Positions 8,607-16,476 are shown, counted from the first letter of the stretch. The stretch is 64,000 nt of DNA from Roseburia sp. (GCA_023666265.1 JAMPCH010000003.1:27743-91742); one strand, 5' to 3'. Program-made: numbers and translations. The notes: a model not told the origin generated them from the letters alone.

Positions 8607-8962
8607 GGTGTTTCCCCCTTTATGTTGTCGATGATTTTTTTGAGCGCTTCCGCCGAAACGCCCGCCCTCAGCGCCTCACGCGTCCTTTCCTCGAAATCCT
8701 TCGTGAGCGCCGAGCTCGCCTTTCCGTTTTGGGCGGCGATAAAGCTGCCTTTCCCCGCGAGGGTATAGATGATCCCGTCTCGTTCGAGGTTCGAGTACGC
8801 CTTCGCGACGGTGTTCGGGTTTAAGCCGAGCTGCTGCGCGAGCGTCCTCGACGGGGGGATCTGATCATTCTCCTTTAAAAGCCCCCGCGTGATCTCGCCG
8901 CAGATCGCGCGATAGATCTGTTCATAGATCGGCGTTCGCCCGGTTACGTCTATACTGATCAA
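8603..8962 (-). CDS. GntR-family transcriptional regulator (YtrA-like)
   Basis: The 119-residue protein has an N-terminal winged helix (PIYEQIYRAICGEITRGLL, then PSRTLAQQLGLNPNTVAKAY) and only a short helical tail, the YtrA subfamily layout. The start is a TTG at 8962, chosen because GGAGGCGGG lies 7 bases upstream and no in-frame ATG fits. It is first in a gntR-ATPase-permease operon behind a consensus promoter at 9029-9057. YtrA proteins repress their own operon and respond to wall-active compounds, so autoregulation is likely here. Confidence 0.9.
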   Translation of the reverse strand: MISIDVTGRTPIYEQIYRAICGEITRGLLKENDQIPPSRTLAQQLGLNPNTVAKAYSNLERDGIIYTLAGKGSFIAAQNGKASSALTKDFEERTREALRAGVSAEALKKIIDNIKGETP

Positions 8963-9010
8963 AAGCCCGCCTCCTTTTTTGAGTTATTTGTAATATTTGA
9001 TTTAATTGAA

Positions 9011-9057
9011 CTATTTCGACTAGTACATATTATACACGATGATCCGGGCTTTGTCAA
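9011..9057 (-). promoter_or_regulatory. promoter and possible operator of the GntR/ABC operon
   Basis: On the minus strand TTGACA (9052-9057), a 17-base spacer and TATAAT (9029-9034) form a consensus promoter. Just downstream, ACTAGTCGAAATAGT is an imperfect palindrome and may be the GntR operator. Confidence 0.8.
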
Positions 9058-9072
9058 GCCCTTTTTTATATT

Positions 9073-9220
9073 TTTTTGGGAAGGCGCGGAGGCGCTCGCC
9101 TCCACATCTCCTTGTCCTCTTTGTGCTATTGTATGGCGAAAAAGTAATGGTAAATTTTGAGAAGAAATGGTATAATAAAAAAGGAACGATGGGCGCGAAG
9201 TCTCCGCGCCTTCCCAAAAA
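9073..9220. repeat. 148-bp inverted-repeat element with 19-bp perfect arms
   Basis: TTTTTGGGAAGGCGCGGAG (9073-9091) is repeated perfectly in inverse orientation at 9202-9220. A hairpin GGAGGCG/CGCCTCC directly follows the left arm. Inside lies an extended minus-ten box TGGTATAAT (9168-9176) that could serve the GH43 gene at 9247, whose ribosome site starts just past the right arm. Confidence 0.8.
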
Positions 9221-9246
9221 TAAACACGAAAGGGAAGGGTCTCTCT

Positions 9247-10557
9247 ATGGCGAACCCCTATCTCCCCGGCTGGGAATATATCCCCGACGGCGAGCCGCGC
9301 GTATTCGGCGATCGGCTCTATATCTACGGCTCTCACGACCGAGCCGGCTCCGACCGCTTCTGCGATCATATCCTAAAAGTCTGGTCCGCGCCGCTCTCCG
9401 ACCTCACGCGCTGGACGTCCCACGGGATCGTTTTTTCGACCGTCGACTATCCGGGTCACCCCGCCGACGTGAACTGGACGGATCACGAGCTTTACGCGCC
9501 CGACGTCGTCGAGAAGGACGGGAAATATTATCTTTACGCCTATATCGTCGGCGCGAAGGGCTGTGTCGCGGTAAGCGACCGCCCCGAGGGACCGTTTCGT
9601 CTCCTTTCGCGTTATCGCTATTCGCTCGAGAAGCACTACGACGACGGGACGTTTATCGACCCGGGCGTTCTCGTGGACGACGACGGGCGGGTCTATATCT
9701 ATTGCGGCTATCTCGGCTCATATATGGCGGAGCTGAGCGTCGCGAATATGTTTGAGGTCGTCGAGGGAAGCTATCGCGAAAATATCCTCCCGACCGACGA
9801 GCCGCACGAATTTTTTGAGGCTTGTTCGCCGCGAAAGGTCGGCGACACCTATTATCTGATCTATTCGCCGAAGCGCGGGAGCAGGCTCGATTACGCGGTC
9901 GCGAAATCGCCGACCGGTCCTTTTGAGCATAAGGGGACGATCGTCGATAACGGCGTGGATTTCCCCGGCGGGAATAATCACGGCTCAATCTGTAACGTCA
10001 ACGGACAATGGTATATTTTTTATCACCGTATGACGAACGGGACGATCATGTCGCGGCGCGGGTGTGTCGAGCGGATCGAGATCCTCCCCGATGGGACGAT
10101 CCCCGAGGTCGAGATGACCTCGCTCGGCTTTGAGCGCTCGCTCGACCCCTACCGCGAAACGGCGGCGGATACCGCCTGCGTCCTCCTCGGCGGGGGAACG
10201 ATCACCGAGCTGAACCCCTTTGAGCGGGTCGTGACGAATATCACGGACGGCTGTATCATGGGCTGGAGGTACTTTGACTTCGGGAGCGGCGGCGACGGCG
10301 AAATGAAGCTCCTCTTAAAGCTCGGCGGACGCGGCTGTCGCGGGAAGATCCGTATCCTTTTGGATCGCGCCGACGGCGCGGAGATCGGCGCGGCGGAGTT
10401 TCGCGAGGGCGGCGGGATCGCCGAGGCGGCGGTCGAGCCCGTGACGGGTCGCCACGCGCTCTTTCTCCGCGCGGAACAGGGCTATGAGGGCTGGGCGGCG
10501 GAGATGTTTAAAACGAGAGATTTGTTTGATCTGTACGGATTTTTATTTGTGCGTTAG
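9247..10557 (+). CDS. GH43 family glycoside hydrolase
   Basis: The 436-residue protein starts at the ATG at 9247, preceded by GAAAGGGAAGGG; earlier in-frame starts lie inside the repeat element. It shows the five-bladed GH43 layout: an Asp near residue 15 in YIPDGEPRVFGDRLYIYGSHD, the middle Asp region DPGVLVDDDGRVYIYCG near 140, the acid Glu in EFFEACSPRKVGDTYYLIYS near 183 and NNHGSICNVNGQWYIFYHR near 250. The last 110 residues form a beta-rich, CBM6-like module. GH43 enzymes remove xylose or arabinose from xylan side chains and oligomers. No signal peptide, so probably cytoplasmic. First gene of a GH43-cupin-GH43 operon. Confidence 0.93.
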   Translation: MANPYLPGWEYIPDGEPRVFGDRLYIYGSHDRAGSDRFCDHILKVWSAPLSDLTRWTSHGIVFSTVDYPGHPADVNWTDHELYAPDVVEKDGKYYLYAYIVGAKGCVAVSDRPEGPFRLLSRYRYSLEKHYDDGTFIDPGVLVDDDGRVYIYCGYLGSYMAELSVANMFEVVEGSYRENILPTDEPHEFFEACSPRKVGDTYYLIYSPKRGSRLDYAVAKSPTGPFEHKGTIVDNGVDFPGGNNHGSICNVNGQWYIFYHRMTNGTIMSRRGCVERIEILPDGTIPEVEMTSLGFERSLDPYRETAADTACVLLGGGTITELNPFERVVTNITDGCIMGWRYFDFGSGGDGEMKLLLKLGGRGCRGKIRILLDRADGAEIGAAEFREGGGIAEAAVEPVTGRHALFLRAEQGYEGWAAEMFKTRDLFDLYGFLFVR

Positions 10558-10578
10558 ATCGGTATCCGACGGAGGTAT

Positions 10579-10893
10579 ATGATGATGAATGACTTTATGA
10601 CGCCCCCAAATCACATCAATTTTCGGGCAAAAAAATTATTTGACGACTGCGGGCGGATCGTTGACGGTTCAATTGCGTACATTTCCTTAAACGGCGGAGG
10701 ACCGACCGAACAGCATACCCATGATCACGACCACCTGTTTATTGTTGTACAGGGCGAGGCAAAAATCCTTTTAGATAAAGAAACGGTTATCGTTAAGAGG
10801 AACGAGAGCTTTCTCGTGAAAGGATCGATCCTTCATTCCGTATGGAATAACGCGGAGGAAGAAACGATCATGATAGGGATAACCGTCGTATAG
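10579..10893 (+). CDS. small cupin-domain protein
   Basis: The 104-residue product is a single cupin barrel: the first metal-binding motif is PTEQHTHDHDHLFIVVQGEA and the second includes GSILHSVWNNAEEE. The motif has four alternating His residues rather than the usual HxH..E. Three ATG codons follow GGAGG directly; the third (10585) has the best spacing, so the true N-terminus may be two residues shorter. It lies between two GH43 genes with gaps of 21 and 33 bases and is more AT-rich than both. A sugar isomerase or a sugar-sensing role would fit, but neither can be shown. Confidence 0.85.
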   Translation: MMMNDFMTPPNHINFRAKKLFDDCGRIVDGSIAYISLNGGGPTEQHTHDHDHLFIVVQGEAKILLDKETVIVKRNESFLVKGSILHSVWNNAEEETIMIGITVV

Positions 10894-10926
10894 ATCCCGG
10901 TCAACCGAATAAAAAGGAGAGAAACA

Positions 10927-12420
10927 ATGAAGTACACCAACCCGATCCTGCCCGGCTTTCGCCCCGATCCCTCGATCTGTCGCGTGGGGGAGGACTTTTA
11001 TCTCGTAAACAGTAGCTTTGAGTATTTCCCCGCGATCCCGCTTTATCACAGCACCGATCTCGTACACTGGGAACAGCTCGGACATGTCCTCACCCGGACG
11101 GAACAGCTTTCGCTCAAAAAGGGCGCGCCGAACTGTCTCGGGATCTACGCGCCGACCATTCGCCACGCGAACGGGCGCTTTTATTGTATCGTCACGAACG
11201 TCGGCGGGAACGACAACTTTTTCGTCTATACGGACGATATTCGCGGCGAATGGTCGAACCCCGTCCAGCTCCCTTTTAAGGGGATCGACCCGTCGCTTTT
11301 CTTCGACGACGACGGGCGGGTCTATTACAGCGGGACGGACGATGGGATCTTTCTCAGCGAGATCGACATTACGACGGGGGCGGCGCTCGGTGAGCGAAAA
11401 TGCGTCTGGAACGGGAGCGGCGCGAATAACCCCGAGGGACCGCATCTCTATAAGATCGGCGGGAAGTATTATCTTATGATCGCCGAGGGAGGGACGGAGC
11501 AAGGGCATATGGTCACGATCGCGCGGAGCGACAGCGTTTTCGGCGAATATGAGGCTTGCCCGCGAAATCCGATCCTGACAAATCGGGGGACGGAGCTTCC
11601 CATTAAGGCGGTCGGTCACGCCGATCTCGTCGACGACGCGAAGGGGAACTGGTGGGCGGTCTGTCTCGGGAATCGTCCGCTCGGCTATCCCTTTACCCAT
11701 AACCTCGGGCGAGAAACGATGCTCGTCCCGTTCGTCTGGGAGGGCGGCTGGCCTCGCTTTGGCGCGGGCGGTCACGTTTTAGAGGAGACAGAAGCGCCCT
11801 CGGCGGGCGAGCCGACCGTTACGGGGCGTTACGTCCCCGGGAGCGATACCCGCGACGATTTTACGGCGGGCGATTTCCCGCCGTATTGGAACACGATCTA
11901 CTGCCCGATCGGCGAGATCGCCGATCGGACGGAGGAGGGGCTTCTTTTACGCGGGAACGCGTTCACGATCTCGGACGATGAGCCGAAGGCGATCCTCCTT
12001 CGACGCCAAGAGCATTTTGACTTCATGGCGGAGGTCAAGCTTTCGCCGCTCGCCGAGGACGGCGAGGCGGGGCTGACGGTCTATATGAATAACCGTCATC
12101 ACTACGAGGCGGCGGTCGTTCGGCGCGGCGGCTGTTCGGTGATACGGCTTCGGCGACAGCTCGGGACGCTCAAAGCCGAGGAGGGCGAGCTTCCCATTGA
12201 TGAGGAGGCGGGCGAGATCACGCTTCGTCTCGAGGGTAGCCGCGACCGATACGGCTTCTCCGTCCGTATCGGCGAGCGGGCGTTCTCACCGCTCGGCGGT
12301 GGGGAAACGCGCTATCTGACGACCGAGGTCGGCGGCTGTTTTACGGGGAATTACGTCGGGATCTACGCCTCCGGGGCGACCGCCCGCTTCCGCGATTTTA
12401 TGTATGAAAAGCGTGGGTAA
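10927..12420 (+). CDS. GH43 beta-xylosidase with C-terminal beta-sandwich
   Basis: The 497-residue protein opens NPILPGFRPDPSICRVGEDFYLV, where the Asp of RPDPS is the catalytic base, followed by LYHSTDLVHWEQLGHVL, the Asp of GIDPSLFFDDDGRVYY near residue 128 and the Glu of NNPEGPHLYKIGGKYYLM near 177. This set is characteristic of xylan 1,4-beta-xylosidases of GH43 subfamilies 11/12. Residues 310-497 form the accessory beta-sandwich that closes the active site in XynB-type enzymes. AAGGAGAGAAAC precedes the ATG. No signal peptide, so it should act on imported xylo-oligosaccharides together with the GH43 at 9247. Confidence 0.94.
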   Translation: MKYTNPILPGFRPDPSICRVGEDFYLVNSSFEYFPAIPLYHSTDLVHWEQLGHVLTRTEQLSLKKGAPNCLGIYAPTIRHANGRFYCIVTNVGGNDNFFVYTDDIRGEWSNPVQLPFKGIDPSLFFDDDGRVYYSGTDDGIFLSEIDITTGAALGERKCVWNGSGANNPEGPHLYKIGGKYYLMIAEGGTEQGHMVTIARSDSVFGEYEACPRNPILTNRGTELPIKAVGHADLVDDAKGNWWAVCLGNRPLGYPFTHNLGRETMLVPFVWEGGWPRFGAGGHVLEETEAPSAGEPTVTGRYVPGSDTRDDFTAGDFPPYWNTIYCPIGEIADRTEEGLLLRGNAFTISDDEPKAILLRRQEHFDFMAEVKLSPLAEDGEAGLTVYMNNRHHYEAAVVRRGGCSVIRLRRQLGTLKAEEGELPIDEEAGEITLRLEGSRDRYGFSVRIGERAFSPLGGGETRYLTTEVGGCFTGNYVGIYASGATARFRDFMYEKRG

Positions 12421-12455
12421 GGCGGTTTTTGGGGGTTCTAAAAAAATTACCATTA

Positions 12456-12476
12456 TTTTTTGGGGAAGGTGCGGAG
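12456..12476 (+). repeat. solo arm of the GGGnAGG repeat family with small hairpin
   Basis: TTTTTTGGGGAAGGTGCGGAG matches the arm at 9073 in all but two or three positions and is followed by the hairpin GCGGA/TCCGC. It lies downstream of the GH43 operon. The rest of 12480-12612 holds nothing I can recognise. Confidence 0.55.
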
Positions 12477-12612
12477 ATTTCCGCGTTTAGTTGTCCTTTC
12501 GGGGGCTGTCTTGGGCGGCTCGGGAAGCGTCGCGGGATCGTCCCGATCGGGGGGCTGTTTCGGAAATAAAAAAATTTGGCGCGGTTTTGGCGAACCACGC
12601 CGAATTTATCAT

Positions 12613-12738
12613 TTACTTTATCGTATATTTTAAGGTCAATACCTTCGCCCGAACGCCGTTTACGAATACCGCCGCGCTGACCGTCGCGCTTTTGTTTAGG
12701 GAGATCGGCGCGGTATACTCCGGCGAGAGGGCGCGTTA
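12613..12738 (-). pseudogene. remnant of a CHB_HEX_C-like domain (end of a lost hydrolase gene)
   Basis: On the minus strand a 41-codon open segment reads RALSPEYTAPISLNKSATVS and ends LTLKYTIK with a TAA at 12613. The pattern of a tyrosine-threonine-alanine-proline strand, a hydrophobic strand and a terminal Y-T-I strand matches the small beta domain at the C-terminus of many hexosaminidases and fucosidases. A TAA lies directly upstream in frame and no catalytic domain remains. I infer a decayed glycosidase gene. Confidence 0.4.
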
Positions 12739-12778
12739 AGCTTGATCTTTAGCGAGATCGAGCGAATGAGTAGGTGAT

Positions 12779-13516
12779 CTAATCTTGTCTGCTTAGTTTT
12801 ATTCTCCTCTGATATTCCCCGGGCGTGATCCCCGTCCGATCGTGGAAGCACTTACAAAAGTGGCTTTGTGTCGAGTAACAAAGCATATGCGAGATCTCGA
12901 CGAGCGGCGTCCCTCCCTCGATAAGACTTTTCGCCACCTCGATCCGTTTTTGATGAATATATTCGTTAATCGGACAGCCCATCTCCTCGCGGAATTGTCT
13001 CGAGAGCGTCCTTCGATCGTACCCGATCCGCTTGGCGATTTCCAAGGTTGAGAGCTTTGTGTAAATATTGTTGTTGACATATTCGATCACCTCTCGGACG
13101 CGGGGCGAGACCGGGTGGTTGATGATTTGTTTCATCCGGGAGGCAAATTCAAGCGCCATTTCGTCGTTGATCGCGCGAACCTCGCGGACGCTCGTACACT
13201 GATCCGCGCGGCGGATCAAAAGGTCGCTCAAGGTATACGCTTCCTCTTGCGGCATTCCCGCCACGATACATCGGCGCGTCATGATCGTACAGTTTACCAC
13301 GAAATGATAGATCGCGTTCCTGATCGGGTCGTCGGAGAGGACGCCTTTTTCCGTTTCCTCCGGCTCCGCCGCGTATTGATCGCGGAGATTTAAGATCCCC
13401 TCGGTATCGCCTGCGGCGACGAGGTCATAAAAAGCGTGTTCCTCATTATAAGGCGGGTGGGGCGAGCGATAGCTTTTTGATAAATTGAGCCGATATTCGA
13501 GTTCGAGCCGATCCAT
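12779..13516 (-). CDS. AraC-family transcriptional regulator
   Basis: The 245-residue protein ends in a complete AraC/XylS DNA-binding domain from about residue 140: VREVIEYVNNNIYTKLSTLEIAKRIGYDRRTLSRQFREEMG is helix-turn-helix one and the second is followed by YSTQSHFCKCFHDRTGITPGEYQ. The N-terminal 135 residues are helical and do not show a cupin motif. AAAAAGGAGGAAACC precedes the ATG. It is transcribed divergently from the GH5 gene, and two direct repeats lie in the shared intergenic region, so it probably controls that gene and itself. Confidence 0.92.
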   Translation of the reverse strand: MDRLELEYRLNLSKSYRSPHPPYNEEHAFYDLVAAGDTEGILNLRDQYAAEPEETEKGVLSDDPIRNAIYHFVVNCTIMTRRCIVAGMPQEEAYTLSDLLIRRADQCTSVREVRAINDEMALEFASRMKQIINHPVSPRVREVIEYVNNNIYTKLSTLEIAKRIGYDRRTLSRQFREEMGCPINEYIHQKRIEVAKSLIEGGTPLVEISHMLCYSTQSHFCKCFHDRTGITPGEYQRRIKLSRQD

Positions 13517-13581
13517 ACGGTTTCCTCCTTTTTCGGGACAGGAACGAAAAGCGGGCGCTTTGTACGCCTTCTATAAAAAAT

Positions 13582-13620
13582 ATTATAATACATTTTTGAT
13601 AAAATTGCAACATTTTTGAT
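13582..13620 (-). promoter_or_regulatory. araC promoter overlapping two 10-bp direct repeats
   Basis: On the minus strand TTGCAA (13605-13610), a 17-base spacer and TATAAT (13582-13587) form a promoter for the AraC gene. The word CATTTTTGAT occurs at 13591-13600 and again at 13611-13620, a 20-base period equal to two helical turns, as expected of an AraC-type operator. The placement allows autoregulation and activation of the divergent GH5 gene. Confidence 0.65.
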
Positions 13621-13690
13621 AGAAATATCACCGGGCGGGTGGTATTCTTTTTTTATGAAAAGGGCAGACGTCATTACGAAAGGAGCTTTT

Positions 13691-14908
13691 ATGATGAAAA
13701 AGAAACTGACGGCGTTTTTGTTATCCTGCGCGATGATCTTGACCGCCTGCGCGGGCGAAGCGCCCTCCGCCACGGCGGAGACCGCGAAAATGACGGAGAC
13801 GGAGACGCCGCAAGCCGAAACGACCGCCGCGCCGACCGAGGAAATGACCGAGCTGTCCTCCATGGAGCTAGTGAGTCGGATCAAGATCGGATGGAATCTC
13901 GGCGATACGCTCGACGTATGTCAGGCGGATCGCGACGGCGACGGGCGGGTAAACGAACACGTCGAGGAGGGCGAGGAGGTCGACGAGACCCTTTGGGGAA
14001 ATCCCCCCGCGACGAAGGAGCTGTTTGAGGCGCTTTGGGAGAGCGGCGTGAACGCCGTAAGGATACCCGTAACGTGGCGCGATCATATCGACGAGGCGGG
14101 GAACGTGAACGAGGCGTGGCTGGAGCGCGTGCGCGAGGTCGTCGATTACGCCTATGACCTCGGTATGATCGTCATTATCAATATCCACCACGACGGCGGC
14201 GGCGACCCCGATTTCGGCGCGTGGATCTGTCACGCCGCGACGGACTTTGACGGTACGCTCGCGCGGTACGAAACGCTCTGGGGTCAGATCGCGGAGCGCT
14301 TTCGCGATTACGGCGAACGCCTGATATTTGAGAGCATGAACGAGGTCGGCTTTGACGCGCTCCCCCTCGCGGAGGCTTACGAGACGCTGAACGCGCTCAA
14401 TCGGGCGTTCGTGGAGCTGATCCGCGCGTCGGGCGGGAATAACGCGCGGCGGCATTTATTGATCGCGGGCTATTGGACGGACATCGCGATGACCTGCGAC
14501 AGCCGTTTCGTCCTCCCGGACGACCCGGCGGGGCGGCTGATCGTTTCGGTGCATTACTACACGCCGTGGGATTTTTGTACGACGAACATAAAAAAAGAGT
14601 GGGGGACGGCGGCGGAACAGCGCCAAATGGAGGAGCTGATCGGGCGGATGAAAACGACCTTCGTCGATCAAGGCGTTCCCGTGATCGTCGGGGAATACGC
14701 CGCGAGCGGCGACGACTTTAACAGCTGTGTTTTCTTTTGTGAAAAGCTGGTAAAGCTCTGTCACGATTACGGGATCGGGACCTTCCTCTGGGACAACGGG
14801 AACGGACAAGTCGACCGAAAAACGGGGAAGTGGCGGAGCGAGCAGATGCTGAACGCTCTTACCCGCGCCGTCAGCGGCGAGGAATATACGCCCGAAAAGG
14901 CGGAATAA
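13691..14908 (+). CDS. GH5 endoglucanase-like lipoprotein
   Basis: The 405-residue protein (ATG at 13691 after AAAGGAG) has a lipoprotein signal ending LTACAG, a Thr/Glu-rich linker to about residue 60 and a GH5 barrel. IKIGWNLGDTLD opens the barrel, NAVRIPVTWRDHID follows, the acid/base Glu218 is in FESMNEVGFD and the nucleophile Glu335 in PVIVGEYAAS. These are hallmark GH5 positions; the opening resembles clostridial GH5 cellulases. It should hydrolyse beta-1,4-glucan or a related polymer on the cell surface. The gene is single, with its own terminator, and faces the AraC regulator gene. Cellulase versus xyloglucanase or mannanase cannot be settled here. Confidence 0.92.
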   Translation: MMKKKLTAFLLSCAMILTACAGEAPSATAETAKMTETETPQAETTAAPTEEMTELSSMELVSRIKIGWNLGDTLDVCQADRDGDGRVNEHVEEGEEVDETLWGNPPATKELFEALWESGVNAVRIPVTWRDHIDEAGNVNEAWLERVREVVDYAYDLGMIVIINIHHDGGGDPDFGAWICHAATDFDGTLARYETLWGQIAERFRDYGERLIFESMNEVGFDALPLAEAYETLNALNRAFVELIRASGGNNARRHLLIAGYWTDIAMTCDSRFVLPDDPAGRLIVSVHYYTPWDFCTTNIKKEWGTAAEQRQMEELIGRMKTTFVDQGVPVIVGEYAASGDDFNSCVFFCEKLVKLCHDYGIGTFLWDNGNGQVDRKTGKWRSEQMLNALTRAVSGEEYTPEKAE

Positions 14909-14923
14909 CTCTCGATAACAACA

Positions 14924-14972
14924 CCGCGTGTAAGGAAGACGAAAATTCCTTACGCGCGGCGTTTTATTTTTG
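14924..14972 (+). terminator. intrinsic terminator after the GH5 gene
   Basis: CCGCGTGTAAGGAA pairs with TTCCTTACGCGCGG across an 8-base loop and is followed by GTTTTATTTTTG. Confidence 0.85.
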
Positions 14973-14978
14973 TTTTTA

Positions 14979-14998
14979 TTTTTTAGGGAAGGCGTGCG
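14979..14998 (+). repeat. solo arm of the GGGnAGG repeat family
   Basis: TTTTTTAGGGAAGGCGTGCG matches the arms at 472 and 9073. It lies directly downstream of the GH5 terminator. From 15000 to 15080 I see nothing else. Confidence 0.5.
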
Positions 14999-15081
14999 TA
15001 GCGTCCGTTTTCGTTCACCCTGTCGATCCTAATATCGGTCGGCAATTAAAACCGTAGACAACAATCGGCACAAAATCGTGT

Positions 15082-15222
15082 TTATTCTACCGAAACGACC
15101 TCTCTCGTCCACTCGCCGTCCGTCCTTTGGAGAACGACCCGAATATCTATGGCGTCGGAAAAATCGCCGCCTACCTGCGTTGCGATCTCGATCCGATCGT
15201 CCGTCTCGGAAACCAAATACAT
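15082..15222 (-). pseudogene. short unrecognised coding remnant with its own promoter
   Basis: A frame with host-like codon use reads MYLVSETDDRIEIATQVGGD and ends TREVVSVE before a TAA at 15082; upstream it stays open to a TAA about 33 bases before the ATG. The regular strand pattern resembles the C-terminal part of a beta-rich secreted protein. No ribosome site is seen, but a consensus promoter lies just upstream at 15250-15278. I take it for the scar of an internal deletion that left promoter and 3' end; a functional 46-residue peptide is the alternative. Confidence 0.35.
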
Positions 15223-15249
15223 GGGATAAAAATAATATCGGTCGTCGTG

Positions 15250-15278
15250 ATATTATATCAAAATCGTCTGAATGTCAA
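15250..15278 (-). promoter_or_regulatory. promoter upstream of the 15082 remnant
   Basis: On the minus strand TTGACA (15273-15278) is followed after 17 bases by TAATAT (15250-15255), overlapping a TATAAT at 15-base spacing. Confidence 0.55.
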
Positions 15279-15314
15279 CACAAAAGCGGTAAACGATCAA
15301 AAAACGTGGCTTCG

Positions 15315-15350
15315 GAAAAAAACAATACCGCACACACGATGCGGTATTGT
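15315..15350 (-). terminator. terminator of the ECF S component/DUF1893 operon
   Basis: Read on the minus strand, ACAATACCGC pairs with GCGGTATTGT across a 9-base loop and is followed by seven T residues. It lies 12 bases past the DUF1893 stop codon. Confidence 0.85.
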
Positions 15351-15361
15351 CCGAAATGTGT

Positions 15362-15793
15362 TCAACCCTTCATCTCCGCGAGCCGTTTCAGCTTTTCGCG
15401 GATCGCTTCATACGCTTCCTTTGGGGAGGTACAGTCCGCGACCGCCGTCTCCATCGGGCATTGTCCCGTTTGATCGCGGTTGATGATCTCCTCCGTCAGT
15501 ACGCCGTAAGAGTAGGGAATCTCGTTTTCCTCCAAAAGGCGCGCGGCGGGGCGGCTCAATACCTCGGCGTAAAGCTCGCCGATCCCGAGAAGGAGATAAA
15601 GCCACGCCGCCGCCTTCCCGACGATCCGATCTGCGGCGGAGTAGCCGCGAAGCTCCTCGCCCGATCCGACGATGCGGACGAGCGGTTTGATCCCGCGCTC
15701 GTCGCTCTCGATGATCCGTTCGCCGTAACAGAGAACACAGGAAAGTCCCTTTTCCTCTAAGACCGCTTTCGCCCGCGCGGTATCGCTCCTCAT
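15362..15793 (-). CDS. DUF1893 domain protein
   Basis: The 143-residue product resembles the DUF1893 family (PF08973): SCVLCYGERIIESDERGIKPL, GYSAADRIVGKAAAWLYLLL and a C-terminal VLTEEIINRDQTGQCPMETAV are its conserved blocks, with Cys residues that may bind a ligand or metal. The biochemical role is not known to me. The ATG at 15793 overlaps the TGA of the upstream ECF S component (ATGA), which gives coupled translation and points to a role tied to that transporter's vitamin or metal substrate. A longer frame exists upstream but would overlap the transporter gene. Confidence 0.8.
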   Translation of the reverse strand: MRSDTARAKAVLEEKGLSCVLCYGERIIESDERGIKPLVRIVGSGEELRGYSAADRIVGKAAAWLYLLLGIGELYAEVLSRPAARLLEENEIPYSYGVLTEEIINRDQTGQCPMETAVADCTSPKEAYEAIREKLKRLAEMKG

Positions 15794-16344
15794 TGCTTCG
15801 CGTGCTCGACGCGGAAGAGAATGAGCGGGAGAAGCACCCATTGAAGCACCAACCCGAAAAGACCCGTCGCGATTGAGTTCCAGATCGTCGCGACTTTGAT
15901 CGATTCATTCCCAAAAGCATAAACCGCGAGTAAGATCGCGCCCGCGCGGATCAGCCGCCCCGCGACCTGAACGATCAGTACCTTCACCACGGCGGGAAGC
16001 TTCACGTTCCTTAAAAGCCCGGCGGTAAGCCCATAGACAAAAAGCTCGATCATCATAAACGGGAGCATGGTCGCGCCGGGCATTCCCGTCAGGAGGAAGC
16101 TTAACGCGGAACCTAAAAGCCCCGAGATCGCGCCGACGTAAGGACCCGCCAAAAGCCCAACGAGAATGATCGGGAGGTGCATCGGGAGAAACGTTTCGCC
16201 GAGCGAAGTCCCCATACCCGAGATCGACCCGATGACGTGAAAGATCTGCGGTACGGCGACCGCCGCGACGATCGCGGCGAGCGTTGCGAGCGTCTGTGCC
16301 TTTACGGAGAGGCGCGGCTTTTGAAGTGCGTTTGATTGTGTCAT
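15790..16344 (-). CDS. ECF transporter S component
   Basis: The 184-residue protein starts at the ATG at 16344 after AAAGGAG and has about six hydrophobic segments. LPMHLPIILVGLLAGPYVGAISGLLG, GMPGATMLPFMMIELFVYGL and the following repeats are typical of substrate-binding S components (PF12822), which capture vitamins or metals for the shared EcfAA'T energising module. That module is not in this window. It is cotranscribed with DUF1893. The substrate cannot be assigned from sequence. Confidence 0.85.
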   Translation of the reverse strand: MTQSNALQKPRLSVKAQTLATLAAIVAAVAVPQIFHVIGSISGMGTSLGETFLPMHLPIILVGLLAGPYVGAISGLLGSALSFLLTGMPGATMLPFMMIELFVYGLTAGLLRNVKLPAVVKVLIVQVAGRLIRAGAILLAVYAFGNESIKVATIWNSIATGLFGLVLQWVLLPLILFRVEHAKQ

Positions 16345-16387
16345 AATTAGGACTCCTTTTCTGATTATTCGGTGAATTGCTATCCTT

Positions 16388-16416
16388 ATTATAACAGCTT
16401 TCCGCGCTTTTGTCAA
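16388..16416 (-). promoter_or_regulatory. promoter of the ECF S component operon
   Basis: On the minus strand TTGACA (16411-16416), 17 bases, TATAAT (16388-16393). The leader of about 40 bases shows no riboswitch. Confidence 0.85.
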
Positions 16417-16476
16417 GGATCTGAGCCGAGAAAAGGACGCCGTACCTCCCGCGACCTCCGATCGGGCTGTTTGAGA

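Noticed and set aside
12491..12739. 82-codon plus-strand frame downstream of the GH43 operon
   Set aside because: It is antisense to the CHB_HEX_C-like remnant and has no ribosome site or family resemblance.
13591..13620. Short repeats as a CRISPR array
   Set aside because: Only two 10-bp copies 20 bases apart, placed in a promoter; no CRISPR array is present in the window.
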